Assembly: GCF_907165205.1 (NCBI RefSeq)
Contig: NC_058196.1
Location: forward strand, 20,502,501 to 20,566,500
Reading direction: 5' to 3'
Length of the DNA stretch: 64,000 nucleotides
DNA from: Coccinella septempunctata
Lineage: Eukaryota; Arthropoda; Insecta; Coleoptera; Coccinellidae
Shown here piece after piece: positions 34,507 through 47,179 of the stretch (positions are counted from its first letter, which is position 1; every line of letters begins with the position of its first letter). The notes under the pieces are model-generated. The model was not told the origin of the DNA. It saw only the letters and a program-made list of their open reading frames with translations, and made no database searches. The translations under genes and the position numbers were made by a program.

Positions 34507-35957
34507 CTAACAACAATGAACGATAACCGAGTTATTATATCTGCTCAATGATGCCCTATTCTTTTAACTGAGGTTATGTAACAATAATCCTATATTTATA
34601 GAATCGTGTGGTCATATGCCACAGATCAGCCTATCTTAACCTAAAACGTCAAATGCTGACCCTATTGTTGGGCATTTTTTAGGTATTTTTTCGCTGTTTT
34701 ATGGAAAGAAGATTTCACAATTCGGTTCAGAGACCATCAGATATCGACCTCTACGATTTTGCATTGGGTGAAGTTTCGTGGAACAATGAGACATTGGTCG
34801 TTTTCGGAAATTTATCAATTACCTAAAGAACGTGATCGTCGAAAAAAACATCCTTTTAATTTTCTCTTCTCTCTACTCTATGGTCCTTCTTTATTTTCAT
34901 TGGCTTTTCTTCTAAGGATTAAGTTATGCCTTCATACCCATTTTAACTTTATATAGAGCAGAATCTAGACTCTCCTAATGAAATAAAATATCTAGAAAGC
35001 ACGATATAGAACAATATGCTTATTCACTACTAGGCTCTCAGATTACCATCGCTAAGACAAGATTACGTAAGGCTGCTTGCTCTCAGAGATTATATTCAAT
35101 TCGATGCATCAGACACCGGCTGCTGAAGCCACAAAGTTCCTCCTCGCCACAATCAGAATGACGTTCTGAACTTGCGGTTCCGTCGATTGTATCGTCTCAT
35201 CTATCTACGCTGGAATTATTCCGAATATTCATAGGATTATCGCCTTGAAAATAACTTCATAATCACGCCTGGGAGTTAATCCTTCAAAAATACGAGCGTA
35301 ATAAGCCCGAAAATACTTCGCTGAACGCCCCTCCTAAGCAAATTGGTCGTTTTGGAGCGGATTCTGGGGTGTTCGGTAGATGAAATTTCGTATATTGGCT
35401 CAGGCATTTTCGAATACTGACTTCTAAATGGAAATCAGGTCAGAAGAGTTATATATGCGATCACGAAGAAGTCGAAGGGAATCCCGTATCAGCATTGAGT
35501 CGATGACTCAGGTTTTCAATGCTTTGATAGAAGTCGTCTATCAGAGTGGAGCACTATTTTCCATCCTTGATAGCTTAATTCTTTGCATGTTTATGGTTAT
35601 CTAGTTAGGTTATGATTGTAACATTTTTCGATATTTTTATATCAAGGGATGTTATGTATTTGAATTAATTCCGATAAATGAATAAATCGTTTATTTGAGC
35701 TTTTCCTTATCATCTTTTCGATGACTATTCAGCGTGCCTGCAATAAAACAACAATACTACCATCTCAGCAAAAACCACTTATCCACACTGACAACTCTCA
35801 ATCTAGCTGTATTTCTATTCGCCAGAGGGTGCTTGAAATTTTCACATCTCGAATAGTAACAGCATTGAAGATGTTGTAATGGAGTTTAATTTTTTTTTTT
35901 TGCACCCTCATTTCACAATCATTTTTTCGTTTTGAATAATATTTTTCGTTCTGATTT
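34507..35957. other. No gene recognised
   Basis: AT-rich start; 35050-35540 is GC-richer and repeat-free (possible unique host sequence). No convincing frame. Confidence 0.35.
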
Positions 35958-36521
35958 TTGATCGGACTATTTCTGAATTTCAATTCAGGATTCCGACATC
36001 GTTCGAAACCGGAAACAGTCCTGATCGTTTTTATTGCTGCATTGTCTGCCTATCATGCTTTCGTTCACTCAAGAATCAGATATGGGATAATCTTCTGGGC
36101 AAGATCTCCATTAGTTGAAAGAATTTTTCTACTACAAAAAAAATGTTTAAGAGTAATTTTTGGAATGAAACAAACTGAAACCTGTAAAACTATATTTAAA
36201 AACTTTAGTATATTAAACCTTTGCAGTTTGTATATATATGAGTGTGTAATGTTTGTCATTAATAATCCTTCTGAATTCAAAAATATAGAACATCCCTATA
36301 ACACCAGAGGGAAAAATTGTTTAATTGAGGATAAGCCAAACTTCTCATACTTGCAGAGAAATGTTACATATAGTTTGTTGTCAATATGGAATAATTTACC
36401 TGAAAAATTCAAAAAACGATCTCTCAGTGTACAGAAAAGTAGCCTTAAAAATTTTCTTGTAAAGAAATGCTATTACAGTTTAAACGAGTTCCTAAATGAA
36501 AGAAATTATGAGGAACTGTAG
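35958..36521 (+). pseudogene. Jockey/CR1-like non-LTR reverse transcriptase C-terminus, 5'-truncated
   Basis: An open frame of 187 codons; the retrotransposon part begins near 36030. Recognisable blocks: AYHAFVHSRIRYGIIFW, LLQKKCLRVIFGM, CKTIFKNFSILNLCSLYIYE, HPYNTRGKN, SLLSIWNNLPEKFK and a C-terminal YYSLNEFLNE, stop at 36519-36521. This is the thumb/C-terminal region of jockey-like LINE reverse transcriptases. The palm domain with the YADD catalytic motif is absent, as in most 5'-truncated LINE copies. The remaining frame has no stop, so the copy is fairly young. A 3' UTR with TGAATAAATG runs straight into a (TC)n microsatellite at 36628. Confidence 0.8.
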
Positions 36522-36627
36522 AGTTTATTTTCTCACTATTTTGTTTTTTTTTTTCTTTTACCTTTTGTAAATGAATTGTGTTTGACAAGATCAACAACTG
36601 TATTGGTTACATGATTGAATAAATGTA

Positions 36628-36652
36628 TCTCTCTCTCTCTCTCTCTCTCTCT
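36628..36652. repeat. (TC)n microsatellite
   Basis: Twelve uninterrupted TC units immediately after the LINE 3' UTR, probably the element's tail. Confidence 0.9.
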
Positions 36653-36659
36653 ATTCCGT

Positions 36660-37960
36660 TTTTAGTTCTGAAAAACGATGTCGCAACGTATGAAACATTC
36701 TGAATTGGGAGATAACCGGGTTTTTGTTCGCTAGTACTGATAAATCCGAGTCAAAATGTTTTCATCGACGCCGATTTTCGGCATCTGAGACACATTCCGT
36801 TTCCACCACCGACCGGTGGGTACAAAAAGAGATGTCCTCTCGCTGGTCATTCATTCTGATGAATTCTGAATTTTGATTGGGTCTGTGTCGAAAAGTTAAA
36901 GAGTAGTAATTGCGGGTTTAGTCCCGAATCATTCCCTTCCAATTTTTGATCAATATTTTAGGTTATTATGTCCGAGTTTTCCGGTCGTACAGTCATTTTT
37001 GAATTTTCATTTATCCAGTGCTAGTTAGCGATCTCGACTTCGTGTTGAGACTGTTTCGGAAAGTCCGCCGCTTGCTGTCAAGGTACGTCCAAACATAATT
37101 TTATAAACGGGATTCTTAACCGTTCAAATTTTTCCGTAATTCTACTATTATTCATTTTTTGTTACCGTCATAGTAGATTGCGAGGAAGTCTACCGGAAAT
37201 TGTTGAGACCGATCCTCTAGACGAGCCGTCCAGATTTCAGAGTTTAGACAGCACTCCGCGTCATTATCTGGGAACCTCAGCCTCCACCTTTACCCATTCT
37301 GTGCCACAATTTGGTTTTTAGCCCTACTTTAAGTACGCGAGTCTGCTGGAGTGAAAACTCGAAGGGAACAGAACGTACTCAGGGGTGAACTGCCTTTTCT
37401 TTTGTTTTCTAATTCCCAGTGTCCACCTCTTCTGTTGATTATAATCTCTGCTGGTGTGAAAACCCGGGGGGGACAGAAAGCTCTCAGAGGTGAACCGCCG
37501 AATTTCTGTGCCGTCTTGCTTAAACCATACCCCTGCTGAATTCCGAAATCATTGCTTGTTAAGTGGCCGAACGAATCCGTAACACCCGTGACGCGTTTGA
37601 GATCGGATCTCCCGTTCTTTCCGTTGAACTAACTCCGTGAATTCACCACCGTTGCTTTGCTATTTATGTGTGAGTTCGAGAAAAAGTTGCGTTAAGTAGA
37701 CTATTTCGATTTCACTGTGATTTTCACTTGATTGAGTTAGTTTATCTCCCTATAAATCGGTGGATTTCTAGAGCTGTGTAATAGTGCGAATTGTATTTAT
37801 TCCTTATTGCAAAACAAGAATAAACTTCGGATTTTGACTTACATTAGTTTTATCGCTAATGCTCTAGGTAACAAAAAACCTTGTCTTCGATTCGTAGCCA
37901 CTTAGGTAGGTGGCGCTCGAGACAACCGAGGAAACATCGTTACAGCGTCTGTATGATAGT
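36660..37960 (+). mobile_element. LTR-like segment, possible solo LTR
   Basis: GC-richer block with a TATA-like TACAAAAAG (36812), an initiator-like GGTCATTCATTC (36839) and AATAAA near 37811, followed by TTCGGATTTTGA.. TTTTATCGCTA.. CTAGGTAAC.. CCTTGTCTTCGA. The same order occurs at 60764-61520 (GATAAATAGG, GTCATTCCTGATTC, AATAAATTCGGTTTTGA, TTATCGCTA, TAGATAAC, CCCTGTCTCCGA), which suggests R/U5 parts of related retroviral-type LTRs. Two degenerate direct repeats (TCTGCTGG.. GTGAAAAC.. GGTGAAC-GCC) lie 104 bp apart at 37342 and 37446. No gag/pol, primer site or clean TG..CA ends were found. Confidence 0.35.
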
Positions 37961-37964
37961 CTAA

Positions 37965-38500
37965 GATCCCACTGCAGAATTACTACGTTCATTACGTACA
38001 GAGACAAACACACATTTTCACATACGTTTATGGATAGGAGAATACACTGATAACACCGCAGCCTGTCAAAAGTGGCCGCAAGTAATTTTAATTAAATTAA
38101 TGTTAATCAATATTCCAAGACAAATTTCGTTCATTCCGTTTTGAAATAAAATATCATCCACATCATAGCAATGCATGTAAAGAATACTAAAATCTATAGC
38201 CACGAGATTCGAGAGCTTGATGTGTCCACTGTACGGATAAAACCCGATGAATAATTTTTCATTCGGTTGTTTTTCGGTAAAAACCCGACGGTAAAAACCG
38301 TGTGGATGATATTTTATTTCAAAACGGAGTGAACGAAATTTCTCTTGGAATATTGATTAACATTAATTTAATTGAAATTACTTGCGACCACTTTTGACAG
38401 GCTGCGGTGTTATCAGTGTATTCCCCTATCCATAAACGTATGTAAAAATGTGTGTTTATCTCTGTACGTAATGAACGTAGTAATTCTGCAGCGGGATCTC
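37965..38500. repeat. Foldback with 200-bp arms
   Basis: Left arm 37965-38162 and right arm 38301-38500 are inverted repeats with few differences (CTGCAGAATTACTACGTTCA, CATTACGTACAGAGA, CATACGTTTATGGATAG, CACCGCAGCCTGTCAAAAGT, TGGATGATATTTTATTTC). The spacer is about 138 bp and contains short AAAACCCGA repeats. No coding capacity in either arm. Confidence 0.75.
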
Positions 38501-39919
38501 GTACTATGAGTAGTTTGCAAAGCAGATTCAAGCCTAGATTCAAGCGAATTTAATTCTAATTCTGCACGAAAGTCTTTCCAGCACTGGCAGATTTTTTTTT
38601 CAGTGTAATGAGTGAAACAATCAGAAGTTTTACTATTTCCTGAGCGTATACGAGAAGTGGAACCAATCCAAGAATATTCGAATATTTCGTAGAATCTCGT
38701 AACCTAGATATCCAGATATTGCCTCACTAGAAAACGCCCAACTCTTCCACACCCGAACGATTCCGTTCGGAAGGTTCCATTTGGAAAAATCGTCCTTTTC
38801 GCACAACCTTCGAAAACACAATACATTTATTGCTACTAAATCGCATGTCTCGATATTTCCCGACACAGATTCTCCAGCAGCCCCGACTCTTCTGAGCGCA
38901 AGTGGAATATTTATGAGTTTTGCTCATCCTTCTACCGCGTCTCCTTTATTGAATTTTTGTTATAGTTGAGCCATATCTTCGCAAGCTCCAAGTTCAGGCA
39001 GGCGGATGCGGATCGGGAATTTTGTCTAAGATATTGGATAACTTATGGTTAATAAACTTCATTCTCGCGTGGATTTCATCCCCATGTTCCGACATTATCC
39101 GTGGCGATCTGGATTTGGGGTAGGTACACGGTTCGAATCGATACGTTTACGATTATTCAGATCCGGATTGGAATGCGACTTTATGAGGGTTTGTCGAAAA
39201 AGTATGTTTCAATTCCATGAAAGGTTTTATGTTTGTTTCAGATTTTATCTCGTATGACGTGTTGGTTCAAGGAAAAGAAATATATAAGATTGTCGAGTGG
39301 GAGCTAGCATAGCTTCGAGAAACAACTCAGAGGATGATATTTTTTGTCCTTTGATGTTCAGATCGTGAATGAAGACCGGCTTGCCAAACTAAACGCTGGA
39401 GTGATGTGTACTGTCATCTACAGAGAAGAGGAAGTGGTTGTTCCTTGCGCACAGAAGCTCATAAATTTGAATCAGAAAGAGTGTTTGCCAAATCCTAGGA
39501 TACAGCAGTATTTATTTTGTGAAAATCAAAAGAATCCATCGAAAGCCACCTGTTAAAAAATTAATTTAAAATCCAAGATATCATATGTCAAAAATGTGCC
39601 ATTACTGGTTGGAGTATCTTCATTTTTTGCGTTAGTTCGAGAAGAAAAACCTTCTAGAGAAAACCCTTAGAGGTTCAACACTTTCAGGAGTGTGAAAATC
39701 CTAGCCATTGTTATATAAAACGATGATGTGATAATACGAAAATATCGTTTCGTCTAGTCGAGTTTTCGAAATGAGACAAGAGATTTGATATTCCATCGAC
39801 CAGACGATTTCGAAGTGAAAATCGAAATCGAAAACGTGTCATCCATTTTTCCCCAGCTCTTACGGTTAAAGAGCTGCCATTCAATCTCACCGGATTTTGC
39901 CCACTCTCTACACAGTTTC
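38501..39919. other. No gene recognised
   Basis: GC-richer patches at 38720-38960 and 39000-39200, repeat-free. Reading frames are short and unassigned. Could be unique host sequence. Confidence 0.35.
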
Positions 39920-41330
39920 GCCAATCGAGCTACGGTGGACCTAATTTTCACACTGCGACAGCTGCAAGAGAAGGACCGTGAACAACAATCAAGGATCCTA
40001 TATCGATTTAAGTGAGGCCTTCGACTCGGTGAACTGCAGAGCGCTATGGAAAGTCATGAGACGCCTTGTAGTACCCGAAAAATTCTTAGCAATGTGTGAA
40101 AGCCTCCATACCAACAACACCGCTAGAATACAGCATAATGGCTTTACAACCGATCAATTCTTTACCACCTCTGCAATAAAACAAGGCTGCGTGTTAGCGC
40201 CTTTACTGTTCGATATTTTCGCCATAGCTGTCTCGATAATTGCTGATATGAGTATGCCCGCAAGAGGTGTTGGAATAAGATTCTGATTCGATGGAGGCCT
40301 GTTTAACCTGAAGCGCCTCAGAGCAAAAACCCGTACAAAGTTTATCACGCATATATCAATATGCAGACGACTGCGCACTTATCGCTAGCAGCCCAGAGGA
40401 TCTACAGATAATGATGGATACCTATAAACATATATACGAAGCTTTAGGCCTCAGACTCAATATCGACAAAACCAAAATCCTGATAAATCCACCAAATATC
40501 CTTCAAACATCAGCCTGGAGGATAAAACTCTAGAAAAGGTCAAGCAGTTCAAATACTTGGAAAGCTTCATAAATATTAAGGCTAACTTGGACACGGAAAT
40601 ACACAACCGCATCAGTTCAGCCTTCTGGAAGGACAGAGTGTTTCAAAATCACGACCTCAATCTGAAGACCAAGACAGCTGTGTACAGAGCAGTGGTCCTC
40701 CCAACGCTTTTTTACGGAAGCGAAAGCTGGACTCCCTACGTCGACAAAGCGACAACTTAAACAGCTTGAACAAACATAACAACGCCATCTACGACAAATA
40801 ATGCACATCAGATGGTTCCACAAAGTTTCAAATGAAGAAGTCTTGCAGCGCGCGAGTTGTATAACAATTGAGACTCAAGTAACGAGGGTCCGACTCAGAT
40901 GGAGCGGCCACATTCTGAGGATGCAAGACACAAGACTCCCCAAAATAGCTCTGTATGGCGAATTCACAGAGGGAGCTCGGAAACCAGGTGGTCAGTATAA
41001 ACGGTTTAAGGATATACTTCATCAATCCCTAAAATCAGTTAATGCCAATCATAACTGGGAACAACTAGCGTAGGACAAATCACAGTGGAGGTCTTTGGTC
41101 CATAGCTACAATGGACACTCGAGAAGAATTCAGCGGCGGCCTGATCTGATTGGTGACTATCCATACCCAGAGTATGGAAGGATCTGTAGGTCACGGTTGA
41201 GTCTCTTCAGCAACAGGAGGGTACACAGTCGCAAGTAGCCCTAAGAAATTATAAGTTTTATCGCACCCATTTTTTATTCTTTCTGTAGATTTATTCTCGG
41301 TAACGAGATTCAGCGATGGAAAAAAATGAA
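39920..41330 (+). pseudogene. Non-LTR retrotransposon reverse transcriptase and C-terminus, pseudogene
   Basis: Same family as 15073-15902 but with most of the reverse transcriptase. In order: DLIFTLRQLQEKDREQQ (near 39930), DLSEAFDSVNCRALW (palm motif with catalytic Asp, near 40008), SAIKQGCVLAPLLF, YADDCALIASSPEDLQIMM (the YADD catalytic pair, near 40360), GLRLNIDKTKIL, KVKQFKYLESFINIKANLD, LKTKTAVYRAVVLPTLFYGS, then RVRLRWSGHILRMQDTRLPK and FTEGARKPGGQYKRFKDILH. The C-terminal zinc finger is degraded: cysteines and a histidine are replaced (YPYPEYGRICRSRL.. FSNRRVHSRK). The frame changes at least five times, so it is inactive. Endonuclease and N-terminus are missing. Confidence 0.85.
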
Positions 41331-41540
41331 CATAGTTTCACTATTATATGGCCTCATCAGAGCAGCATAACTGACACCTGGAGAAGAAAAGCATGGAGTT
41401 TATGAAATGCATTGAATTCTAACCTGCACAATTTATAAGTATTTTCCAGCGCCATCTACCACGCAACTACCCAACTCAAATCCCTCTCGATAATTATTAT
41501 CAGAATGAATGATTGAATCATCAATTGAAAATACCTATGA
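41331..41540 (-). repeat. Diverged relative of the 55-56 kb ribozyme repeat
   Basis: Minus strand contains GCTGCTCTGATGAGGCCATA and GAAACTATGTTC (about 41340-41385), and upstream AGCGCCATCTACC.. AATCCCTCTCGATA parallels AGCGCCACCCAAC.. AATCCCCTCCAGATA at 55705-55755. Stem II pairing is lost. A decayed copy of the retrozyme-like family. Confidence 0.45.
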
Positions 41541-42337
41541 AGGCACTTTTTGATGTATAGAGTATTACACGAGGATCATTTCGTATAACGAAGTACCTTC
41601 AGTAATCTTCTGGAAGGTTAACTAGACCAACAGAACTTCTGTAGTCGTCTCGACTCGAATAAATGTCCACGAAAGGTCAAAGCCCACAATTTTCAATTTA
41701 CATCAGGATCCCACTACTGACTTCACGAAAATGTTTGGAGCCATAAAACGTGAGAGTCGTGTTGAATATATAAATAACACTGTAAAACCATAACAGTAAC
41801 TGATAAAGGAGCAGCAGAGATAATTGAGTCAATCTACGTTGGACGGTCGCTATAAAATATAGGATTAAAACTGTGCTGTGTATTAAGCGACGCTATAAGA
41901 ATTTCCATACGCAATTTAGTTGGGTTCCTCTTCGGTATATATGGGCCACTATAAATTAGGGAGTTCGCGATATAATGTGCCAGAGCCCCGCTGAGAACAT
42001 TCCCACCTACGAGAAAATTATAACATCGAAAAAGTGAAATATGAATGTTATATAGTCCTTATATTGTGCGGTCTCGCCCGGCTTGAATTATAGATTTTGT
42101 TCCAGGCTACAGTTCAGACGTTACATACGTATGGGCGTGTTTTGTTGAAGCGGTGGGCAATCGAAACAGGGATGAAGTTGGAAAATTATAGAGGTCACCA
42201 CGAAAGGTTATCCGTAAATAACGACAGGAATTACCTGTCGCTGGAATTGTATCGACTATTTCCCTCATCTTGATTTCCATCATTCAGACACGCGCAATTT
42301 TTAATTACAAATGTTTTCTATACTGCATTCACATTTA
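41541..42337. other. No gene recognised
   Basis: Partly GC-rich (41930-42240), repeat-free sequence; no convincing frame. Confidence 0.35.
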
Positions 42338-43477
42338 TTTTAGCAGTCGGTTGGCCATGAAATAATTTTCTCAAGTTTTTGTAACTAGAATGGAGTAAGG
42401 TTGGTACTCATGAAATGTCGTTAATGTCATAACGCCGTTGCCACAACTAATATCAATTTTTATTACGAAAATGCCGACAGTGATTTAAGCTTTAAGCTTA
42501 AAGTGACGTTTAATTCGATTATGAAACTGGACGTTATACGGTAGCGAACATATTCAATGTAAGACAATTTATATAATGTTTCATCTGAATCTATACGACT
42601 TATATTTCAGTTGAATATTTCCACAATCAGAAAGATTATGAATGAAGAGGATAACAAAGAATTTCCTTCTATTGGAAGACCCAGAAAAGTGGTGGCATTT
42701 GATAATTTTATGTTTGAGTAAATTAATGCTAAAAGTTTACTACAGGATTTTCGAAGAATGTCATCGTAGAATAAGTTCCCGAAAATTGATTTTTCTATTT
42801 TTCATTTGACTTGTCCTATACATTGTAAATGTCTTAAAAGGTACCAATAAATACACAGATATTTTTATATCAATGTATTAAGGATGAACAGTCACAAATA
42901 CCCTCCAGTTATCCTCTTAATTGTTTATTTATGTGAAATTTTGTTCAAATGTGAAGTTCATCTTGACGTGAAACTTCCTTTAATTCCTTTTACTTATATT
43001 GATGCAAGGTGATTTTTGTTGAAGAATTTAACATTCTTGTAATTATCTGTTGATTCCTTCGGGAGATACCCATTCCCAACCAATGCATCATATGCATTTC
43101 ATCTTCGAGTTAATATTTTTGAAATCTCCAACTGATGTAACGTATTCAAACTTCAGCCAAAGAAGATAACGAACATTAACTCTCCTCAAGCTAGTGCGTA
43201 TTATGATATTATACCTATCTCTTGTATTTTCCATGCAAATAACTGAATTTGGTATGCCTTCAATCAGTTTGTGAAAACTTCAATTATGTTTATCACATAT
43301 TTTCCGAAGAGATTCGACATTGTGATTAAATACGTGATAACAGAAACTTTTACGTAGAACGAGCAACATAGCGTTGATTTAAAACCCAAAAATGTTTTGA
43401 CAAACGTCATTACTCCACATTTTCGTACTATACAAAGTGAAATGTGTCAAATTTCCATAGCCAACCGAGTGCTAAAA
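42338..43477 (+). mobile_element. DNA transposon with TTTTAGCA-x-TCGGTTGGC inverted ends
   Basis: TTTTAGCAGTCGGTTGGCCA at 42338 is matched by the reverse complement of TGGC-type sequence ending at 43477 (TTTTAGCACTCGGTTGGC.. on the minus strand), giving TIRs of about 25 bp within 1,140 bp, with TA next to both ends. Near 42612-42720 the plus strand encodes LNISTIRKIMNEEDNKEFPS followed by IGRPRKVVAF, a helix-turn-helix plus GRPRK linker as in Tc/mariner- or pogo-like transposases. A stop soon follows and no DDE domain is visible. An inverted copy lies at 61539-62400. Because flanking bases of the two copies also look alike, exact boundaries are uncertain. Confidence 0.6.
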
Positions 43478-44330
43478 TAAAAGTGCTGCCAATTGTCAAT
43501 TTTTGTAATATTATTCCAAAACAGTGCTAGTCTGCTTATGTAGTGAAAATGGGTCGCTTTGAGAGTGATTCTTTGACTAATATTGATGAATATTTCAAAT
43601 GAAAATTGTCACTACCGTACCGTTGAGCAGTGTAGTATCGGATCGTGAGAGCCCTCATCCCTGAAACTATTTTATTGCTAACCCATTACCATCATGTTCA
43701 TCCATCTTATCATCGCAACATAGCGGAAATAAGAAGGAAGCAACTGGATCACGTTCATCCCGATTGATACAAAAATGTATTTCCTACTCAATTTCCTGCG
43801 CACACAATCGTATTGGCACCGTACCGAAAATCGGACGTGTGCAAAGTCTCATCCGATCTGCTGTATCAAATGCAGATTAAAACATAGAATTTTCGGCATG
43901 AATATCTGAGGGCGTGCATGCATGCCTTGAATTGCTAATGCAATTTTCGTAGAGCGCCGGATTTAATAGAAACACTGAAATATGTATTGAATCCGAACGC
44001 GATGTAAACGTGGAAAGCTTTTTCTCTGTACGGGAAGTTCAAATGATTAGGACGGCTTGGCATGTAGAAGAAGCGCGGAGTTGTTGCTGTTGTTTTAGAT
44101 TAGTGGGGTGAAATGTGTTATCTTTGATTTCTGTTTTCAACATTGTTGCGCCGAACTGGTTAGATTCGGTGAAAATTATCTTGTGCTGAATATTCACCGA
44201 GCGCTGATTCGTTTTTGAAAACTGCCTTCTTTATGTGATGCGGAAAATCGACATACATCGTGTATGGCTCGCTTCTCAAGAACCCTAGGATCTTTTTCGA
44301 AAATGAAAATAGTAATGACTCTATTTATTC
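43478..44330. other. No gene recognised
   Basis: 43780-44110 is GC-richer and repeat-free. No convincing frame. Confidence 0.35.
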
Positions 44331-46485
44331 TTTCAAAATCTTTCCGTTTCTGCTGAAGCGACTCACATTCACTATGGTTACATTGTTGAGATATCTTTTT
44401 ATTGTGTTAACCTCGATATTATGTGAAACTTCTCTTAGAATCCATCTCATTGAATAATTCTCTTTCAAGTATTCTCATTCAATTCTGCTAACTTGTTCAC
44501 GCAAAAAAGAATGTACTCTAAGTCTTCTCACAATTATTAACTACTCCGTTTTCATTTATTTTTTATAATTTCATCATGCATGAATAACCAGGAATCATCA
44601 AACAGATTTGTAATTTGTAATCCTCAATTGTACTGCTCAATTGAAAAGTTCACTCGAGTCAACTCACTTATGTGCTCAGCAATATGTATTCCATTACTAT
44701 TTTATTATTTACATAGATTTTCAGAGCTCTCTAGAATTTGGTGATTCTAGATCTAATCTAAAATGCTGATTCATTGTCTTCTCATGCTCATCTCATTAAT
44801 TCGAATCAATTTATTTTATTTCTTATGTCAACTCTGTTGTTAACCTTTCACTTACATATAACTAATTACTGATGAATGAATACCTATGTTCTCCAGGTTG
44901 GAACCTAGATTTAGCTGATTTCCTTCAGAACACGATGTGAACTTCTCTAATCTTGTTTAATGGTCCGTAGTAAGCCATAATAGTGGTTGACAGTCTCTCG
45001 ACCTGGTTCCACCCTGAAAGGTCTGCTTTAGTAATCGTGTACTCTTTCAGTTGGTTCTCCTTATTACAATTTTTATCCTCATAGATATATTCTCATATTC
45101 ATTCATCTTGCTCGATATTCAGATAAGTTCTCAAGACTTCTGCTCTTCTCGAAACCAACGATTAGTAGTTGCCCTCATTAATTTTGTCACTCTCATAATG
45201 TATGAATTGTAACCCCTATTATTGGACGTTCTAATCATGCTCAGTTGTAAACAGTTGGTCTCTGTAAGTTTTGTATTTTTTGATGTTTTTTGCACTCTTC
45301 AAGACCACCGTTGTTTATGTTGATTATAATATTATTGCTCTACTCACATTTATTGTATTGATCTCTTTTATTTCATATTCATTCATCGTGCTAGATATAC
45401 ATTTTAGTTCTCAAAATCTCAAGCTTTCTGATCTGCTCGAAACCAACGATTAATGGTTTGCCTCATTAGTACTCTCATTTTGTACCTCTCATAATTTATC
45501 AATTGTATCTTCTATTCTTCTGATGAAGGTTTTAATGGGGCTTACTTGTAAGCAGTCCGTCTCTGTAAATGTTGTACGCATTGATGAAATTTTACACTCT
45601 TCAAGACCAACATTATTTATATTGATTATAATATTATTGCTCTTCTCATATTAATTATAATAATTATAATATACTTGCTCACCTCATTTAACTTATTATA
45701 TTCTTGCTCTGCTCATATCTACATTATAATTATTTCCCGCAATACGCAATACATTTAATGTAACGATCTCTCATTGATGACCAGACTTAAAAAATTTAGC
45801 TACCATCTCTTTGATGCATCATTATTACTTCTCAGCTTTTTCATTTAAATTCATTATCTAACCTTTTCTTTTTCTGATGGACTAAAGAGGCTCTCGCAAT
45901 CAATTTTAATTTGTCACTGTAAACGTTGTAGTAATACTGTATTAGTTGAACTTCCTCCGTGTCTAAGTCTGACTTAAAGTGACTTGTCATTTGAAGTACT
46001 CTTGATTATGATTGAAGTAAATCGGCTCAATTTTAGATTAGACCTAGATTTTGTTCAGATTCCATTGAATCCTATGACCGGAAGCTGGATGTTATGTATA
46101 GTCTGTATAGTTTAGACAAGTAAGTTTTTTATGTTTTAATGAAGAGCTCCTAATGATGCCTAACATTTAGAGCAGATCTTGAAGAATAAAGTCCATTTAG
46201 TACGAAGAGTTTTATCATTATATACCTATCGAAAAATGGATTATGGACTATCAGTGGGTAATTTATTATCTCTGTTTTTAGTTGAATAATGTCTCTCTAA
46301 ATTTGTAGATGTTGTTAGTATTTGTATTTATTGCGGTTTTAGCTTCATCCACGTGACTTATTAATTTCATGATTGTGAAGGATATACAACTAATATTTTC
46401 ACGCTACCATCTCCAACTCAATCATCTGGTAACAGTCCACTGCATTAATTTTACATAGTCTGAATACCCCCGATTTTAAACAATT
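44331..46485 (+). repeat. Old duplicated segment, copy 2, with internal 290-bp tandem
   Basis: Partner of 23281-25175, longer because a unit of about 290 bp is repeated (about 45075-45355 and 45356-45650; both carry CTCGAAACCAACGATTA, ACTCTTCAAGACCA and TTGATTATAATATTATTGCT). It preserves the empty site ATAACTAATTACTGATGAA (44868) for the PLE insertion at 23876. No coding potential. Confidence 0.6.
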
Positions 46486-46494
46486 ATCGATTAC

Positions 46495-46655
46495 CATAGA
46501 ATTGTCGCCGATGACTGCCACAAAGGAAACAATAATATTAATAAGGTAATAACATCTGTGCTCTTCAAACGCACACTAATCACAAAAAAAAAGTTGTTGG
46601 AGTCATGAAAAATAATACCGTTGAACCCGGGCTCGCCACAACAACTTTTGCCCAT
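46495..46655 (-). CDS. Possible exon of a membrane protein, low support
   Basis: On the minus strand a frame from ATG at 46655 reads MGKSCCGEPGFNGIIFHDSN, NFFFVISVRLKSTDVITLL and ILLFPLWQSSATIL, and reaches a donor-like ATG|GTAATC at 46495/46494. The second half could be a membrane helix. The frame is open further upstream to 46745. I do not recognise the protein, there is no repeat partner, and chance is a real alternative. Confidence 0.2.
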
Positions 46656-47179
46656 CACACTCTCGAAAAAGTAGCACATTATTTCATGTAAGTACCACAG
46701 AAACATATCATATGCCTGAAATGAGTTTCTTGCAATTTTTTGCAATTAATCACCTTGTTGAATTTCATGGGTACTATATTTTGTGGGTCTGGGATACGCA
46801 AACATACGCCTGTTCACCTAGTTTGTACCTACAGCGAAACAATATTGAAAATTTGATTCAAGTTCAAAATGTAAGTTTTCTCTCGAAAGTTCACTTCAAA
46901 GTTTGGATAAGTATGGGTTATGAATTGGACAATTCGACCAACAAAAAACATTATTGCTGAAAGATAAACATGCAAAGCCCCTCAATGGGGAATTCTCCTC
47001 AATTTGGGTTATCACTGCATATGCAATTTTAAACTGAATAATTATGAGTTTCATTCATAATTTTCTCAAATTCACCGCGAAAACTATTCAAAATCATCCT
47101 TCAAATATGGGGTTTTAAAATTTAAATCGCTTGGTTTCAAGTTTACGATTTGGCAAAGCGCATACTAGGAAATAAAAAG
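46656..47179. other. No gene seen
   Basis: AT-rich spacer without recognised features. Confidence 0.4.

Noticed and set aside
39125..39145. GGTTCGAATC, a tRNA B-box-like sequence
   Set aside because: No A box, acceptor stem or cloverleaf could be built around it.
46615..46645. GAGCCCGGGTTCAACG on the minus strand as a tRNA/SINE B box
   Set aside because: No matching A box or stems upstream.
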